12,267 bases of DNA from Fragilaria radians (GCA_900642245.1 CAAAJI010000171.1:108571-120837); one strand, 5' to 3'; positions 1 through 9,107 are shown, counted from the first letter of the stretch. Made by a program: numbers and translations. Notes: a model not told the origin generated them from the letters alone.

Positions 1-876
1 GTGGCTGTTTTTGTAACATGGTAGCTGGAAACACCTATACATTTTTGTCTCATAGGAACAGATGCATGTAGTCAATACATATGTAGGGCTTTTACTACCA
101 GGTCAAGAGATATCAATCCTGGAAGTTCTGTGATTGATGCCTTTCGCTGTGATAACGTACAATTTTGTTCGGCTTGAATGAGATTAATTCAAAACCTTGA
201 TGGTTCTGAACAGGCATGTTTCTGTTCAATTAAGCCATCATCTTGAGAGGAGTAGCCACAAGTTCATATTGTATTCACTGTCAAGAGCTCCCATGAGTGC
301 ATTCTAAGAGGGATCAGACAATTAGAAGTGTTTCACAGTCTTCAAGCAGACAGTTGTTGAATAGAGCCTTAACTTACACTCTATGTTACTCAAATAAAAA
401 CCACACTCTTTTAAATTTTCCTTTAACTCCTTAATTGTATGCACCCAGTTTTAATTGTGAAGTGGCGGATATCTTGCCATCGTGGGGATTCACTCATTTG
501 CGTTCGTGTTCGATACACTTTACGCTTAGTGGGAAAATCAGCAGAAAATGAGTGAGTCCAACATTATGGGGCTGTGCTCTGAGGTGTCATTTATCTGCTA
601 TCAAACGCATCATCTGCTATCCCTTATCAGTGAAAAGAGAATTTTCTCCGTGCTTATGGTTGTCCTATCGTACTAGCACTATATACGTTTCTAGTTAAAA
701 CCGTCCAAATGTAAACAACTTGAGGTAAACATTTAAGTATATAAATGGTTATCCTACAGAAACGTATGGTCTTAAAGGGATTTGAAAGCATTGATGACAC
801 TTAAGTTAAAATCTCACGAAAGATTTTCAGATCAAAATTTCAAAGTTGATGTGGAGAATTTTCATTTTATGAATCT
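1..876. other. Intergenic DNA, no gene identified
   Basis: I see no reading frame with recognisable motifs, no tRNA and no splice-bounded exon on either strand. The stretch directly precedes the hAT relic and could hold further unrecognisable parts of its 5' end. A TATA-like AT run near 738-748 lies upstream of the 877 open frame, but in DNA this AT-rich it carries little weight. Confidence 0.5.
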
Positions 877-1945
877 ATGATGGAAAAGTTAAAGGCTTGT
901 GGTAAGAGGTTGTTTAGAGTTCTAAAGAAAAGATTCAATGGAATAGATAGTAACATTGTGTGGACATCTTTGTTTCATCCTGCTCTATGTTGGATAGAAA
1001 CAAATGAAGATTATGTCCCATTGAAGATTGGTGTCGTCACTGAAAATTTTTCATTATGCTTTAGATCACTCTGCTATACATGTATATTTTCTCCCAGCTA
1101 TGCCAGTATGTCAAATATCTTTTGACTGCACTGATTTAGAGAGAAAAAATTATTACGTAAACGTTCATGAAGCGCAAGTGATCTCATATTAACTAGATTG
1201 TGGAGACCTTTGGCTAGTATGATCTGAAATTTGCAAAAATCAAGAGATATAATCATTTTCATTTGTTTTTTAGATGTTCTTCTATATATTTGATATCTTT
1301 ATCACCTATATTAGCATGCCCTTGCAACACTGGACATCTCCAAATGTTGGTACAAAATAAGATCTATTGAATTAATCTCTTTCTAGATTAATTCGGTTTG
1401 CTTAACTATAATCTTAAGCATCTTCTAGGATTGTTAAGTATAGTGCAGATCCTTGGGATGAACGGGGTGCCCATTTAATGAAGCGGAAAAACTATTAGAT
1501 ACCGTTTCGATGAAACAACAGCTAGAGATTTGACTGTCTAAGGTCTAATTTTGTCTCCTACCTGATGTTCTAGCGGCTTTGATTTGCCCGTTGAAGTTTC
1601 AGGTCACTACATTATGCTCCGTTAAGAATGCTCCGCTAATAATGAATCGCAAGCTTAAAAGTTGAAAAGGCTTTGCGAGGAAAAAGAATCGACCATAAAT
1701 GAGGAAGTAGACACAAATTGATAACATCGTTCAAAAGGAGAAGAAGCTTCAATAAAATATCCGTTGAGCTGGTGGCAGCAAAATCAATTAAGATATCTTA
1801 ATATTACTATTGGGGCAAGAAAGCGGCTTTCAGTGTGCGCTACTTCTACCCCAAGTGAGCGAGTAAGTGGCTTGACTGATACCCTCAAGCGGTACCACTC
1901 TTAGCCTAAATGGCAATGCTTTCAACTGACAGGTACTTATTCATA
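877..1945 (+). pseudogene. Decayed hAT-family transposase
   Basis: This is a broken DNA-transposon gene. The best evidence is the frame at 1725-1904: Pro-Leu-Ser followed by a Trp-Trp pair (1770-1775) and Gln-Gln-Asn, then about 24 residues on Ala-Thr-Ser-Thr-Pro-Ser-Glu-Arg-Val (SER at 1854-1862). That order and spacing is the signature of the C-terminal hAT dimerisation domain, usually written WW..N ... SS.PSERvFS. After a stop at 1902, another frame (from about 1900) resembles the usual LSP...aLvF ending. The 82-codon ATG frame at 877-1125 may be an upstream part of the protein: its segment around SLFHPALCWIE resembles the hAT 'A..LHP..KW' block. Several stops (for example 1719-1724 and 1902) and frame changes show it is dead. 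No terminal inverted repeats or 8-bp target duplication were found. The hAT assignment is good for the 3' part and tentative for 877-1125. Confidence 0.65.
980..1430 (+). repeat. Dispersed repeat copy A (part of the hAT relic)
   Basis: This segment matches the reverse complement of about 6880-7360. Exact blocks shared in colinear order are: 981-988 with 7352-7359, 1059-1068 with 7259-7268, 1114-1127 with 7195-7208, 1204-1211 with 7109-7116, 1268-1277 with 7035-7044, 1340-1357 with 6957-6974 (18 of 18), and 1367-1376 with 6937-6946. Spacing between most blocks differs by 10 bp or less, and by about 13 bp at the outermost interval. Sequence between blocks is diverged, so these are old copies of one element. 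Confidence 0.8.
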
Positions 1946-2216
1946 ACAACTGGAGAGCTTACAATCCTTCTCTTGATTGTCTTGGAAAAGTGATTAAATG
2001 AATTTAGGTGAACAGTTATAAACATTTGCTTACATTTAAAGATAAGGGAATGTATGGTAGTCACAGTTTTATACCTAGACAATGTTAGCCTATGCTCCCG
2101 TTAAAAAAACGCTAGGCAGTCCTATGGTATACTAGAACTTTATGTCAACCCGTTAAAAAATCCATGTAACCCCAAACTGAAATACTTCCGAAGTTCGATC
2201 AGGCTAATTATCACCG
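1946..2216. other. 3' flank of MSH5, non-coding
   Basis: No gene seen. The stretch contains a 12-bp direct repeat, cccgttaaaaaa, at 2097-2108 and 2149-2160. Read from MSH5 on the - strand this gives two T-runs about 57 and 109 nt after the stop codon. They may belong to the transcript 3' end, but nothing here proves that. Confidence 0.4.
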
Positions 2217-4868
2217 TTACATCCTTGCTATGTGATGCATCAGCCTACGGAGGGATTCTTCACTGGCCTCTCTCCAATTTTCGACTCCCAAGAATATTTC
2301 TAAAGCTTCCTTGGCATCGCTGGACAGGACCAATGGTGGATTGCATATTTCCTGGTCAGGGTGGATAGGAGTTCCACTCTGTATCGCACCGAGAACTTCC
2401 CCTGCTCTAGCGACGATTTCCTCATTCAATCCAGCATTTTCTGCACAGGCGATTCCAGCTGAAGCCTTGGCAACTCCTGGTACTAGTTTGAAGAGTGGCT
2501 TCGCTTGATCGTCGTTTCCTTTTGGGAATTCCACTTGCATCTGAAAGGCCTTCATGGCTGCAACTCCATCACATACGAGATTCAGCGAGAAAATCTCCAG
2601 GAAGTGTGTAGTACAAATTACTTTGCACTTGAGGATTGCTAGATGTTTGAGAACGGCAGTCAACACGGCAATTCCAGAAGTAGGACTTGTGCCCTTTCCA
2701 AATTCATCAATCAGTACGAGAGAAAAAGCAGTTGCGTTTCGCAGTATACCTGCCATTTGGCTCATCTCCAATTGGAAGCTGCTTTGAGGAACTGCGCATG
2801 TTTCTACCGTTGCTATTCTTGCAAGGATTTGATCTGTAATAGAGATGGTTGCCTCATCAGCCGGTACGAATGAGCCGATTTGAGCCATATACACAATTAC
2901 TCCAACCTGACGTGTGTAACAACTTTTCCCGCTGAAATTCGGCCCGGTAACAATGCTTACTCGGTTTCGAGAGTCCAAAAATGTATCATTTGGTACATAT
3001 ACCCCTTCAATAATAGCCTCTTGTAGGGGATGCCGACCATTCTTTATCATGATACACCGTTCTCGCGGCTCTACTAGTTTAGGTCTGACAAAGTTGAGAT
3101 CATCTGCACAAGCTGCAAAGCACAGTATGCAATCCATCTCTGATATCGCGTGAAAGGTTGCTCGAAGCTCATTCTCATGGTCCAAAATATCCTCTTCGAG
3201 CTCACTTATTATCATTCTTTCTGTATCCAGAATAAAGCCATGAACATCCCCAATAGTATCGTCAAGTTCTTTCATTAAGGAAGTTTTGAAATACGCTTCA
3301 TTTAAGTTGGTGAAAACGCAGTGAAACTCAGGGGGTAAATCGAGAAAGCTATTTGTGGCCTCATCATATCTGTGTTGTTGTTTATTGAGTACCACAAGGA
3401 ATCCTAGTTGGTGAAGAAATACTGCGGTGAGGTTAAGAAGCCTTGAATGCTCAAGTAAAACTTGCTTTGCAGCGTTTGAGAGAATCGTATCCAACGAGTC
3501 AAACTTTTCTTTTGCGTAATCCAAGTCCTCATGAAAGCCTATCTTTACTGGAATATTACTATCACATTCTTCGGTAATGGCTTCATCATCTACAATACTT
3601 GTGATTCGATGATGAACGTCTCGCAGGCTTTGTTTGTTGCAGTTGCTGTAGGTATTGTTTACAAATTGAAGGTATCTTTGAAATTTCGCAACGTCGTCGC
3701 GTGATGCTTCATCGTTTCTCAGATTATGAATTAACGAGGTCAATGCAGGAATAAAGTCAGCTTCCAATACATTAAAAATTACCAATGCAGCTGACAAAGA
3801 TCGTAGAAGTGTGGTGAAGTCTCTCCCGGTAGTGAGGCACTTGGACATTCGCATCAGAACCCTATCTATTCTACCGACCTTTTCTATTTGAGTCACCAGT
3901 GCTCCAGTAAATACTTGAAATTCCGACCGAAGGAACATTTCCACTCCATCATATCTTTTCTCAATGGCTTCCTGGTCCACAAGAGGTTGGAGCATCCAAT
4001 TCCGTAAGCAATCACGTCCCATTTTGCTCTTGGTGCGGTCTAAAAGGGAAAAGAGGCTAAAGCCTTCTTTGGAATGACCCTGACCCTTGGCAAGTAGTGG
4101 ATGGTGTTCAGTGGAAAAAATGTGCAAAGTGCTGAGTGTGCTTGTGCTGATTCTCATGAACATAGAGGAGTTTGCTTGACGAATTGAGTTGACAGTAACA
4201 GTATTTCCTTCTTCAAGACGAAACAGTGTCGTCTGTAGAAAGGATAGTAAGGATCCTAAGGCCTTGACAAGGACTGGTTGATCAAAGTCCACTATAGCAG
4301 AAATCGAATGATATGAGGATGGCTCCATGTAAGATGCCATCAGGGAATGTACTGAGCGCTGACTATTGCGTAACAAGTCTAGAACCCTTAGTTGATTCAA
4401 AATTGTTGATTGGCAGTTTCGAATGTCAAATGCACTGGTTCGAAGTATCTTATAAGGTAAAGACGACAAAATCAAATGGTCATGTGATAGATTGGCTAAA
4501 TTATTCCCGCCACTTGTTTCGTTTTCTTCTAAAAGGGGAGGAGCCTCCGGTGGAGGTCGAGTCAAGACTTGCAACCAGGACTCTTGAGATGCCGTTTTTG
4601 GACTCACTAAGACTAATGTGGGTCGTCCAACGGCATAGAAACGCTCGATGATTTCTTCTACTTGAGAGTCTTGAATACGAGGATGGTACTCGAGTAGTAT
4701 GTCGTTGGTATGCTCATGATAACATGCAAATGCGATGCGTGTACCATCCTCAACGACTACCGAAAGAATGCTGGTGGTTGTAGGACACTCGTTTGCTTCG
4801 GTTACAGTGATCTCATTAGTATTGTTGCTTGTTGTAATTGATTTTGTTTTCAGTTGTTCGTCCTCCAT
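2217..4868 (-). CDS. MSH5: MutS homologue 5, meiotic crossover protein
   Basis: In other eukaryotes MSH5 pairs with MSH4 as a sliding clamp that stabilises recombination intermediates and promotes crossovers; it does not repair mismatches. The 883-residue frame is uninterrupted and starts at a true ATG, close to known family lengths (about 830-900). The N-terminal mismatch-binding domain is absent, as expected for MSH5. Residues about 35-165 look like the connector domain; the lever and core region starts near LLDRTKSKMGRDCLRNWMLQP (275-295). An MSH5-type block lies at 525-552 (AYFKTS, KELDDTIGDVHGFILDTE). The ATPase domain has GRHPL (611-615), Walker A TGPNFSGKSC (641-650, Lys648), the Q/ST region at 695-713, Walker B LVLIDEFGKGT (717-727) and His755. 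The C-terminal helix-turn-helix region is LVPGVAKASAGIACAENAGL (795-814). All ATPase motifs look intact, so the gene should be functional. MSH4 is not in this window. Confidence 0.96.
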   Translation of the reverse strand: MEDEQLKTKSITTSNNTNEITVTEANECPTTTSILSVVVEDGTRIAFACYHEHTNDILLEYHPRIQDSQVEEIIERFYAVGRPTLVLVSPKTASQESWLQVLTRPPPEAPPLLEENETSGGNNLANLSHDHLILSSLPYKILRTSAFDIRNCQSTILNQLRVLDLLRNSQRSVHSLMASYMEPSSYHSISAIVDFDQPVLVKALGSLLSFLQTTLFRLEEGNTVTVNSIRQANSSMFMRISTSTLSTLHIFSTEHHPLLAKGQGHSKEGFSLFSLLDRTKSKMGRDCLRNWMLQPLVDQEAIEKRYDGVEMFLRSEFQVFTGALVTQIEKVGRIDRVLMRMSKCLTTGRDFTTLLRSLSAALVIFNVLEADFIPALTSLIHNLRNDEASRDDVAKFQRYLQFVNNTYSNCNKQSLRDVHHRITSIVDDEAITEECDSNIPVKIGFHEDLDYAKEKFDSLDTILSNAAKQVLLEHSRLLNLTAVFLHQLGFLVVLNKQQHRYDEATNSFLDLPPEFHCVFTNLNEAYFKTSLMKELDDTIGDVHGFILDTERMIISELEEDILDHENELRATFHAISEMDCILCFAACADDLNFVRPKLVEPRERCIMIKNGRHPLQEAIIEGVYVPNDTFLDSRNRVSIVTGPNFSGKSCYTRQVGVIVYMAQIGSFVPADEATISITDQILARIATVETCAVPQSSFQLEMSQMAGILRNATAFSLVLIDEFGKGTSPTSGIAVLTAVLKHLAILKCKVICTTHFLEIFSLNLVCDGVAAMKAFQMQVEFPKGNDDQAKPLFKLVPGVAKASAGIACAENAGLNEEIVARAGEVLGAIQSGTPIHPDQEICNPPLVLSSDAKEALEIFLGVENWREASEESLRRLMHHIARM

Positions 4869-6448
4869 TCTGAAATATATGATACAAGTGAGTGAATTTA
4901 TTTTCAGTCCCAGTTCTACGGTTCATTTTTTGGCCAATTGTATAAATCGTGAATCAGCTCACATTTACACATTTACGAAACTCACGATGGCTAATATGCT
5001 TCTTATATCAATTATCAATTGATGCATCCAATTTCGTTTCGATTTATTTGCTAAATACTGTTATCCTGACAAACTTTTCAGGCATGTCATTCAGCCAAGA
5101 AATGTGTGTATTCATTACTGGAGATATATTTTGAGTATTCTCAATGAAAGTAAGGCTTTAACAAATATATGTAGAGAATCAGCGTTGATCATCTGAATCT
5201 CTTTCAATTGGTTTTTATAGCATAAGCGTTTAACAGGAACTGTGCATGACACATAAACAATGCAAGAGTAAAACTTTTTTGACTCTCTGACATGTAGTAA
5301 AGTAAAGTATGGACCTTGAAGCTAATTTAATATATGATCATCATAAATGAACCCATTTCTCTTACCTCTGCCCCATTCCTGTGATAAGTTTTAAAATAGC
5401 TAGTATGTCACTAGGACAAAGCATTTACAGAATTAGTAAGTGCAATGAGAGAAAGCGTAATCACTCAAGCTAAGGGTCTTTAGCAAGCTTTAAATAAATG
5501 AGCTATAGGTTAGTGAAATGAGTGCTGTTACTTTATTCAGTCAGGCTAATTGTCTCGTAGTCAAAAATTACTATAGTCCCGGTTTTGATGCAAAAATCCT
5601 TTTAACATTTTAAATTCATGACATGGAGGGGAATGCCAATAAAAATCAGCTCCTGCTTTGACTAGCTGTCTTGAACAGAATATGCTTCGTAAAATCAGAA
5701 CATGTTGATGTCAGATGCCGCTATCTTGTAATTGCCTTAAAACTCTTAAGTAATTGTTGAGAAAATTGCACAACGGATGTAAAATGACAAATTTTTAACA
5801 ACGTTTTAGTCATGTTGAAGGGAAAACGAAAAAAATGTATGTCCTTTATTTCTATACAATGCAATCAGAGTCAGCCATACATAAAGTCTAAATAGTACTA
5901 GTGTCTATTGCATTCCGGAATTACAATGACAAATCCAAGAGGGATTTATACAACGAATAGCATTGGACTTCCTAAATAGTGAAGTCCTTCATGCAAGCCC
6001 AATTGGTGATTTCCTAAATTCATGATCAAATAAGTGATTGGAACATGCAAAACCGTTGTGCCATCAACTTAAAACGACGTGAAAGGAAAGAGAAGACAGA
6101 CATAATTCTTCAAACCATTATTATTATCGATTAATATATGTCAAGATGATAAGGTCAAGTGGGAAAGCTGAAGAGAGTTTTCAAGAATCTGCGACTTGCA
6201 TGAATTACAGTTTGAAGGGAAAAGGGTCTGATGTAAATAATCAAGCTACCTATAAAAGGAGAAAAGCAGAATATCCGTCTAGGGAAAACATATAATAGCT
6301 GATCTTCTCATGTATAAATATGATACTAATATCTTGATCAAACACGGGGATGACAATAGCCGAGCGGGTTGAGGTAGATGAGATTTCATTTTTCTTTCCT
6401 GCGAGAATATGCAAAACACTATGTATCAGTAGAGGACTAAGCCTTAGC
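4869..6448. other. Intergenic DNA upstream of MSH5, no gene identified
   Basis: AT-rich, with no convincing frame, tRNA or exon on either strand. It must contain the MSH5 promoter at its left end, but no specific element can be assigned. A consensus-like TATA box (TATAAAAGG, + strand) lies at 6251-6259 with no recognisable gene just downstream. Confidence 0.5.
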
Positions 6449-6609
6449 CACAATACTACCTTTTTCATTTTTCCTTGGGGTTGCAAATGTTGGCGGCCAG
6501 ATTATAAAGCATAGTCTTCCATTGAAAATTGAAATGATGTGACGAATTCTAGTTTCGATTCATGTTGCATTTTCTTTCCATATTTGTAGTTACACTGATT
6601 TGGGACTAA
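6449..6609 (-). repeat. Repeat family C, copy 1, with decayed coding sequence
   Basis: Direct copy of 7887-8041, offset by about 1,436 bp. On the - strand, the frame from 6521 to 6465 reads WKTMLYNLAANICNPKEK and a stop. The other copy has a frame of the same length with a stop in the same place, 13 of 18 residues identical and most changes conservative. Upstream, both copies share a KKM.H...KLEF segment, but copy 1 has a 1-nt length difference between that segment and the Trp. It looks like the C-terminal end of an unidentified coding element, perhaps a transposon protein, now decayed. I do not recognise the family. Confidence 0.65.
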
Positions 6610-6879
6610 AGCGGAGGCAAATGAACTAAATTTAGTTTTAGATTATTTACAGGCTTACTCGGTCTGCATTAAATTCCCCAAGTGTTATCGCATCTCCATA
6701 TTAAGGGTAGGGTGGCTATGCAAAAATCGGGTGAATAATTGTGCACTGAAGGCTTTGGCATATCTGTCCAAAATATGTCAAGAGCTAACGCAACCAACCA
6801 GAAGTTGCTATAGGAACTCCATAAGCAAAGATATGGCGCTGTTTGATTTGATCGATTTCCTGTGTTCTATTTTAAAAAT

Positions 6880-7360
6880 ACTAGAAAATAACAATATAAA
6901 ATTATAATTAAACACAGCAAAACAAAGTAGAAAAGCATTAATTCAAGAAGATATTGTTTTGTACCAACATTTGGAACGGTCCATTGTTGTTAGTACATGC
7001 AAATATAGATGATAAATATATTAGCTATATTCACACATCTAAAACAAAAACAACTGAAATGAATATTGGCTGTTGTTTTTCACTTACAAATTATTAATGG
7101 CACTAATGAAAGGTCTCTAAAATTTAGATGATAATAAATCACATTTGTTCCATGAAGTGCAACATGACGTTGTTCTTTTATTCCAAATAAAATAAGTCAA
7201 AAGATATTTTGACTAACCAGAATAATCTGGATATAATGATTCATCCTAATTAATAGGTTGATCTAAAGGAATACTATAATACGGAAAAATTAGTCAGTCA
7301 AGACCCTTGTATGATTAATAAAACAAGAGTATTGTTTCATAATTTTCTAAAATAGAGCAT
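6880..7360 (-). repeat. Dispersed repeat copy B, inverted relative to copy A
   Basis: The reverse complement aligns with 980-1430 through seven exact blocks in the same order; the longest is ttttgtaccaacatttgg at 6957-6974, the reverse complement of 1340-1357. It is therefore a second, truncated or more decayed relic of the same hAT-associated element on the opposite strand. The Trp-Trp and SER motifs found in copy A's 3' part were not found on the - strand at 6450-6870, so the 3' end of this copy is missing or unrecognisable. Confidence 0.75.
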
Positions 7361-7494
7361 AGTTATTCTACATTCAATATCCGCAGAGCATTGTGATCAC
7401 ACCACCTTTAGAGTGTTGATTGTGGAAAAGTACAACTATCAGTTATGTAGCAACCGCTGTCCGTTTATCCTACTAAATTTTCTTTCTTTTTCAG

Positions 7495-7786
7495 CCGCAA
7501 TCATGCCTCTAAGCAACCTTCAACGTACCTCGGGATTACCGGCAGCAGTTTGCAAGAATTCCGTTTTTTTTCAAGGTAAAGAAGGGCGAGAAAGAGACGG
7601 GCGGGAGTGACAAGATGGAAAGAATTAAACTTGAGTTTTTTTCTAGATCTAGATAATCCCGTAACAAAATACCAGAGTCATTTTCTTATATTTAAGTACA
7701 GACATGCGGACGACTGGATCAAGTGGCTAATGGGTTATCAAGAAATTGAAAGGCTTATTTATGCCCATGAGAGAACCCATGGATAA
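7495..7786 (+). CDS. Possible two-exon mini-gene of unknown function
   Basis: I do not recognise the product. A strong 3' splice site ends at 7494 (branch-like tactaaat, a pyrimidine run, cag), followed by ATG at 7503. The frame runs 24 codons plus one base to a donor CAAG|GTAAAG (intron from 7576). A polypyrimidine acceptor TTTTTTTCTAG ends at 7646. Joining 7503-7575 to 7647-7786 keeps the frame and gives a 70-residue protein ending at TAA 7784-7786. The product has a polar N-terminal half and a C-terminal part rich in Trp, Tyr, His and charged residues (DDWIKWLMGYQEIERL). There is no signal peptide or membrane segment. The first exon is visibly more GC-rich than its surroundings. The acceptor before the ATG would imply a 5' UTR intron or a missing upstream exon. 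It lies between TE remnants, so a transposon origin or chance is possible. Confidence 0.3.
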
Positions 7787-7886
7787 AACTCGGATGGTTC
7801 GGACTTAACTTGAGAGAATGAATCGGGACACCTCCTCAGATTTATTTGTTGTGTTCAGGCAATGACCAAATAATTCATTGCACACA

Positions 7887-8041
7887 CAATACAATCTTTT
7901 TTATTTTTTCTTAAAGTTACAAATGTTGGAAGCCACATTATAAAGTATAGTCTTCCACTCAATACTAAATCTTCTCAAGAATTCTAGTTTCTATTTATGT
8001 CGCATTTTCTTGAATATTCACAGTGGCACTGAAGTGACTGC
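7887..8041 (-). repeat. Repeat family C, copy 2, with decayed coding sequence
   Basis: Direct copy of 6449-6609. The - strand frame 7957-7901 reads WKTILYNVASNICNFKKK then TAA, matching copy 1 codon for codon with no gaps (47 of 57 nt identical by eye). Upstream, the frame continues as KLEFLRRFSIE before the Trp, and reaches a stop codon inside the shared KKM.H segment, so this copy is also broken. Identity extends about 80-90 bp further upstream of the Trp at lower similarity. Confidence 0.65.
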
Positions 8042-8627
8042 AATAAGCTATTGACAAAGTTGTCAAGCTCATTCATTCAAGAATTGCCTGAAAGAATCAA
8101 TGTCAGTCACCTAAAGCTTCTCTTTTTAATAGGGGGCAAGCAATCGTTTTCCATAGTAATTAAGGATATACTGTTAAAATCAAAACATATATTACTCAGT
8201 TATTTATTTTTGTCTTTTGACGGCAAAATCTAGATTTCTCACTCATACTGTTGCTATATTGAGCATATTCACTTTATTCAATGTGATAGTACTCTTATAG
8301 CATTTGTGGAGCTATACAAAATTCTGAGAAAGAATTAGAGTGCTTACATTCCATTTTTGAAGCGAAATTTTGTGAGAACGAACGTTGTTACACACTTTCA
8401 AAAAATATATGATGTTTATTAGTTGTCAAACTTAGCATTGGCAACGAGGTTCTAGCAAATTGAAAGAATACCCCAAAGGACTTGAAACACTGTGAATGCA
8501 TGATCCCAGTTTTTCATCACCTTATCTTAGGATAGAGTAATGCGTGTAAACTCGTAAATCAAGGACTGCTGCTGCCTTCTCTCTTCAAAGATTAGCTCCT
8601 TCCAGATATCATAGCTATCCTATGTCC
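8042..8627. other. Intergenic DNA, no gene identified
   Basis: AT-rich; the longest open stretch (8051-8233, +) begins with TTG rather than ATG and has no recognisable motif or coding-like composition. No repeats shared with the rest of the window were found. Confidence 0.45.
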
Positions 8628-8879
8628 TTAGGAGACAATCATTCTATTGAACAAATTCTTTCCGCCATAGGCATCGATATGTATTATATTGGCTGGCAAT
8701 GACGCTTTCTCGGTTTCTCCATATTCGTGAGTGGACGTGATTGGCCGACGTAAGTTTTGTTCTGTCGTTGAGTAAACGCCTAACGTTACTGGAACGGCTG
8801 TGAATTTCGTGCTTGAACCTAATTTAATCACACAGTACATGAACGTTGAAAATTCTCCTGTGGTACTAAGAAGAATATC
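8628..8879 (-). CDS. Unassigned small ORF or terminal exon
   Basis: Product not recognised. The - strand frame from 8840 (ATG) to TAA at 8628 encodes 70 residues with mixed, coding-like codon use and higher GC than the flanks. The same frame continues upstream to 8879, where it meets a good 3' splice site (TTTGTTTACAG|GAT), giving an 83-residue terminal exon if spliced. Further upstream in that frame lies TAA at 8894-8892, then another open stretch beginning with ATG at 9026 (44 codons). No GT donor in that stretch joins to 8879 in phase, so these are either separate, or a gene broken by one stop. The product is polar, Thr/Ser-rich at the start, and has no clear membrane segment. It lies divergently from CDC14, leaving little promoter space. 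A chance open frame is a real possibility. Confidence 0.3.
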   Translation of the reverse strand, partial: DILLSTTGEFSTFMYCVIKLGSSTKFTAVPVTLGVYSTTEQNLRRPITSTHEYGETEKASLPANIIHIDAYGGKNLFNRMIVS

Positions 8880-9107
8880 CTGTAAACAAATTTAAGAAGG
8901 ACACATGTAGTTTATGGGGATGTTATATTGTCGGAGGGGTATTCCCTTTTGCGTTTGAAAACTCAACGCATTAGATTTTGTGGAGTGTATCGACTCTCCT
9001 AGAGAAGGAAAAATTCGTTGCTGCATTAATTTGTTGACGAGAGTCTCTTGTTATTCTGCTTTTGTGATCGTAGACATCTGCTAATCGAACAACAAGCTAA
9101 TTCAACC

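Noticed and set aside
481..530. gtgttcgatacac resembling a tRNA T-arm
   Set aside because: The stem is only three pairs and no D-arm or anticodon arm can be placed upstream.
1788..1801. Perfect 14-bp palindrome ttaagatatcttaa
   Set aside because: It falls within the codons of the hAT relic and is expected occasionally in AT-rich sequence; no second copy or linked site.
2311..3153. Several + strand frames of 65-77 codons across MSH5
   Set aside because: All are antisense to the MSH5 ATPase domain, whose motifs account for the sequence.
4313..4651. 112-codon + strand frame inside MSH5
   Set aside because: Entirely antisense to conserved MSH5 coding sequence, with no independent motif.
4735..5022. 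95-codon + strand frame with a hydrophobic segment overlapping the 5' end of MSH5
   Set aside because: Most of it is antisense to the MSH5 N-terminus and it has no recognisable motif; best explained as a shadow frame.
6353..6430. Segment agccgagcgggttgagg resembling the D-arm of a type II (Leu/Ser) tRNA
   Set aside because: No matching anticodon stem, T-arm with GTTC-type loop or pairing acceptor ends follows at the required spacing.
6250..6468. 72-codon - strand ATG frame with a hydrophobic, signal-peptide-like start
   Set aside because: It begins at the decayed end of repeat copy 1, has no counterpart next to copy 2, and is AT-rich with no motif. A hydrophobic start is common by chance in such DNA.
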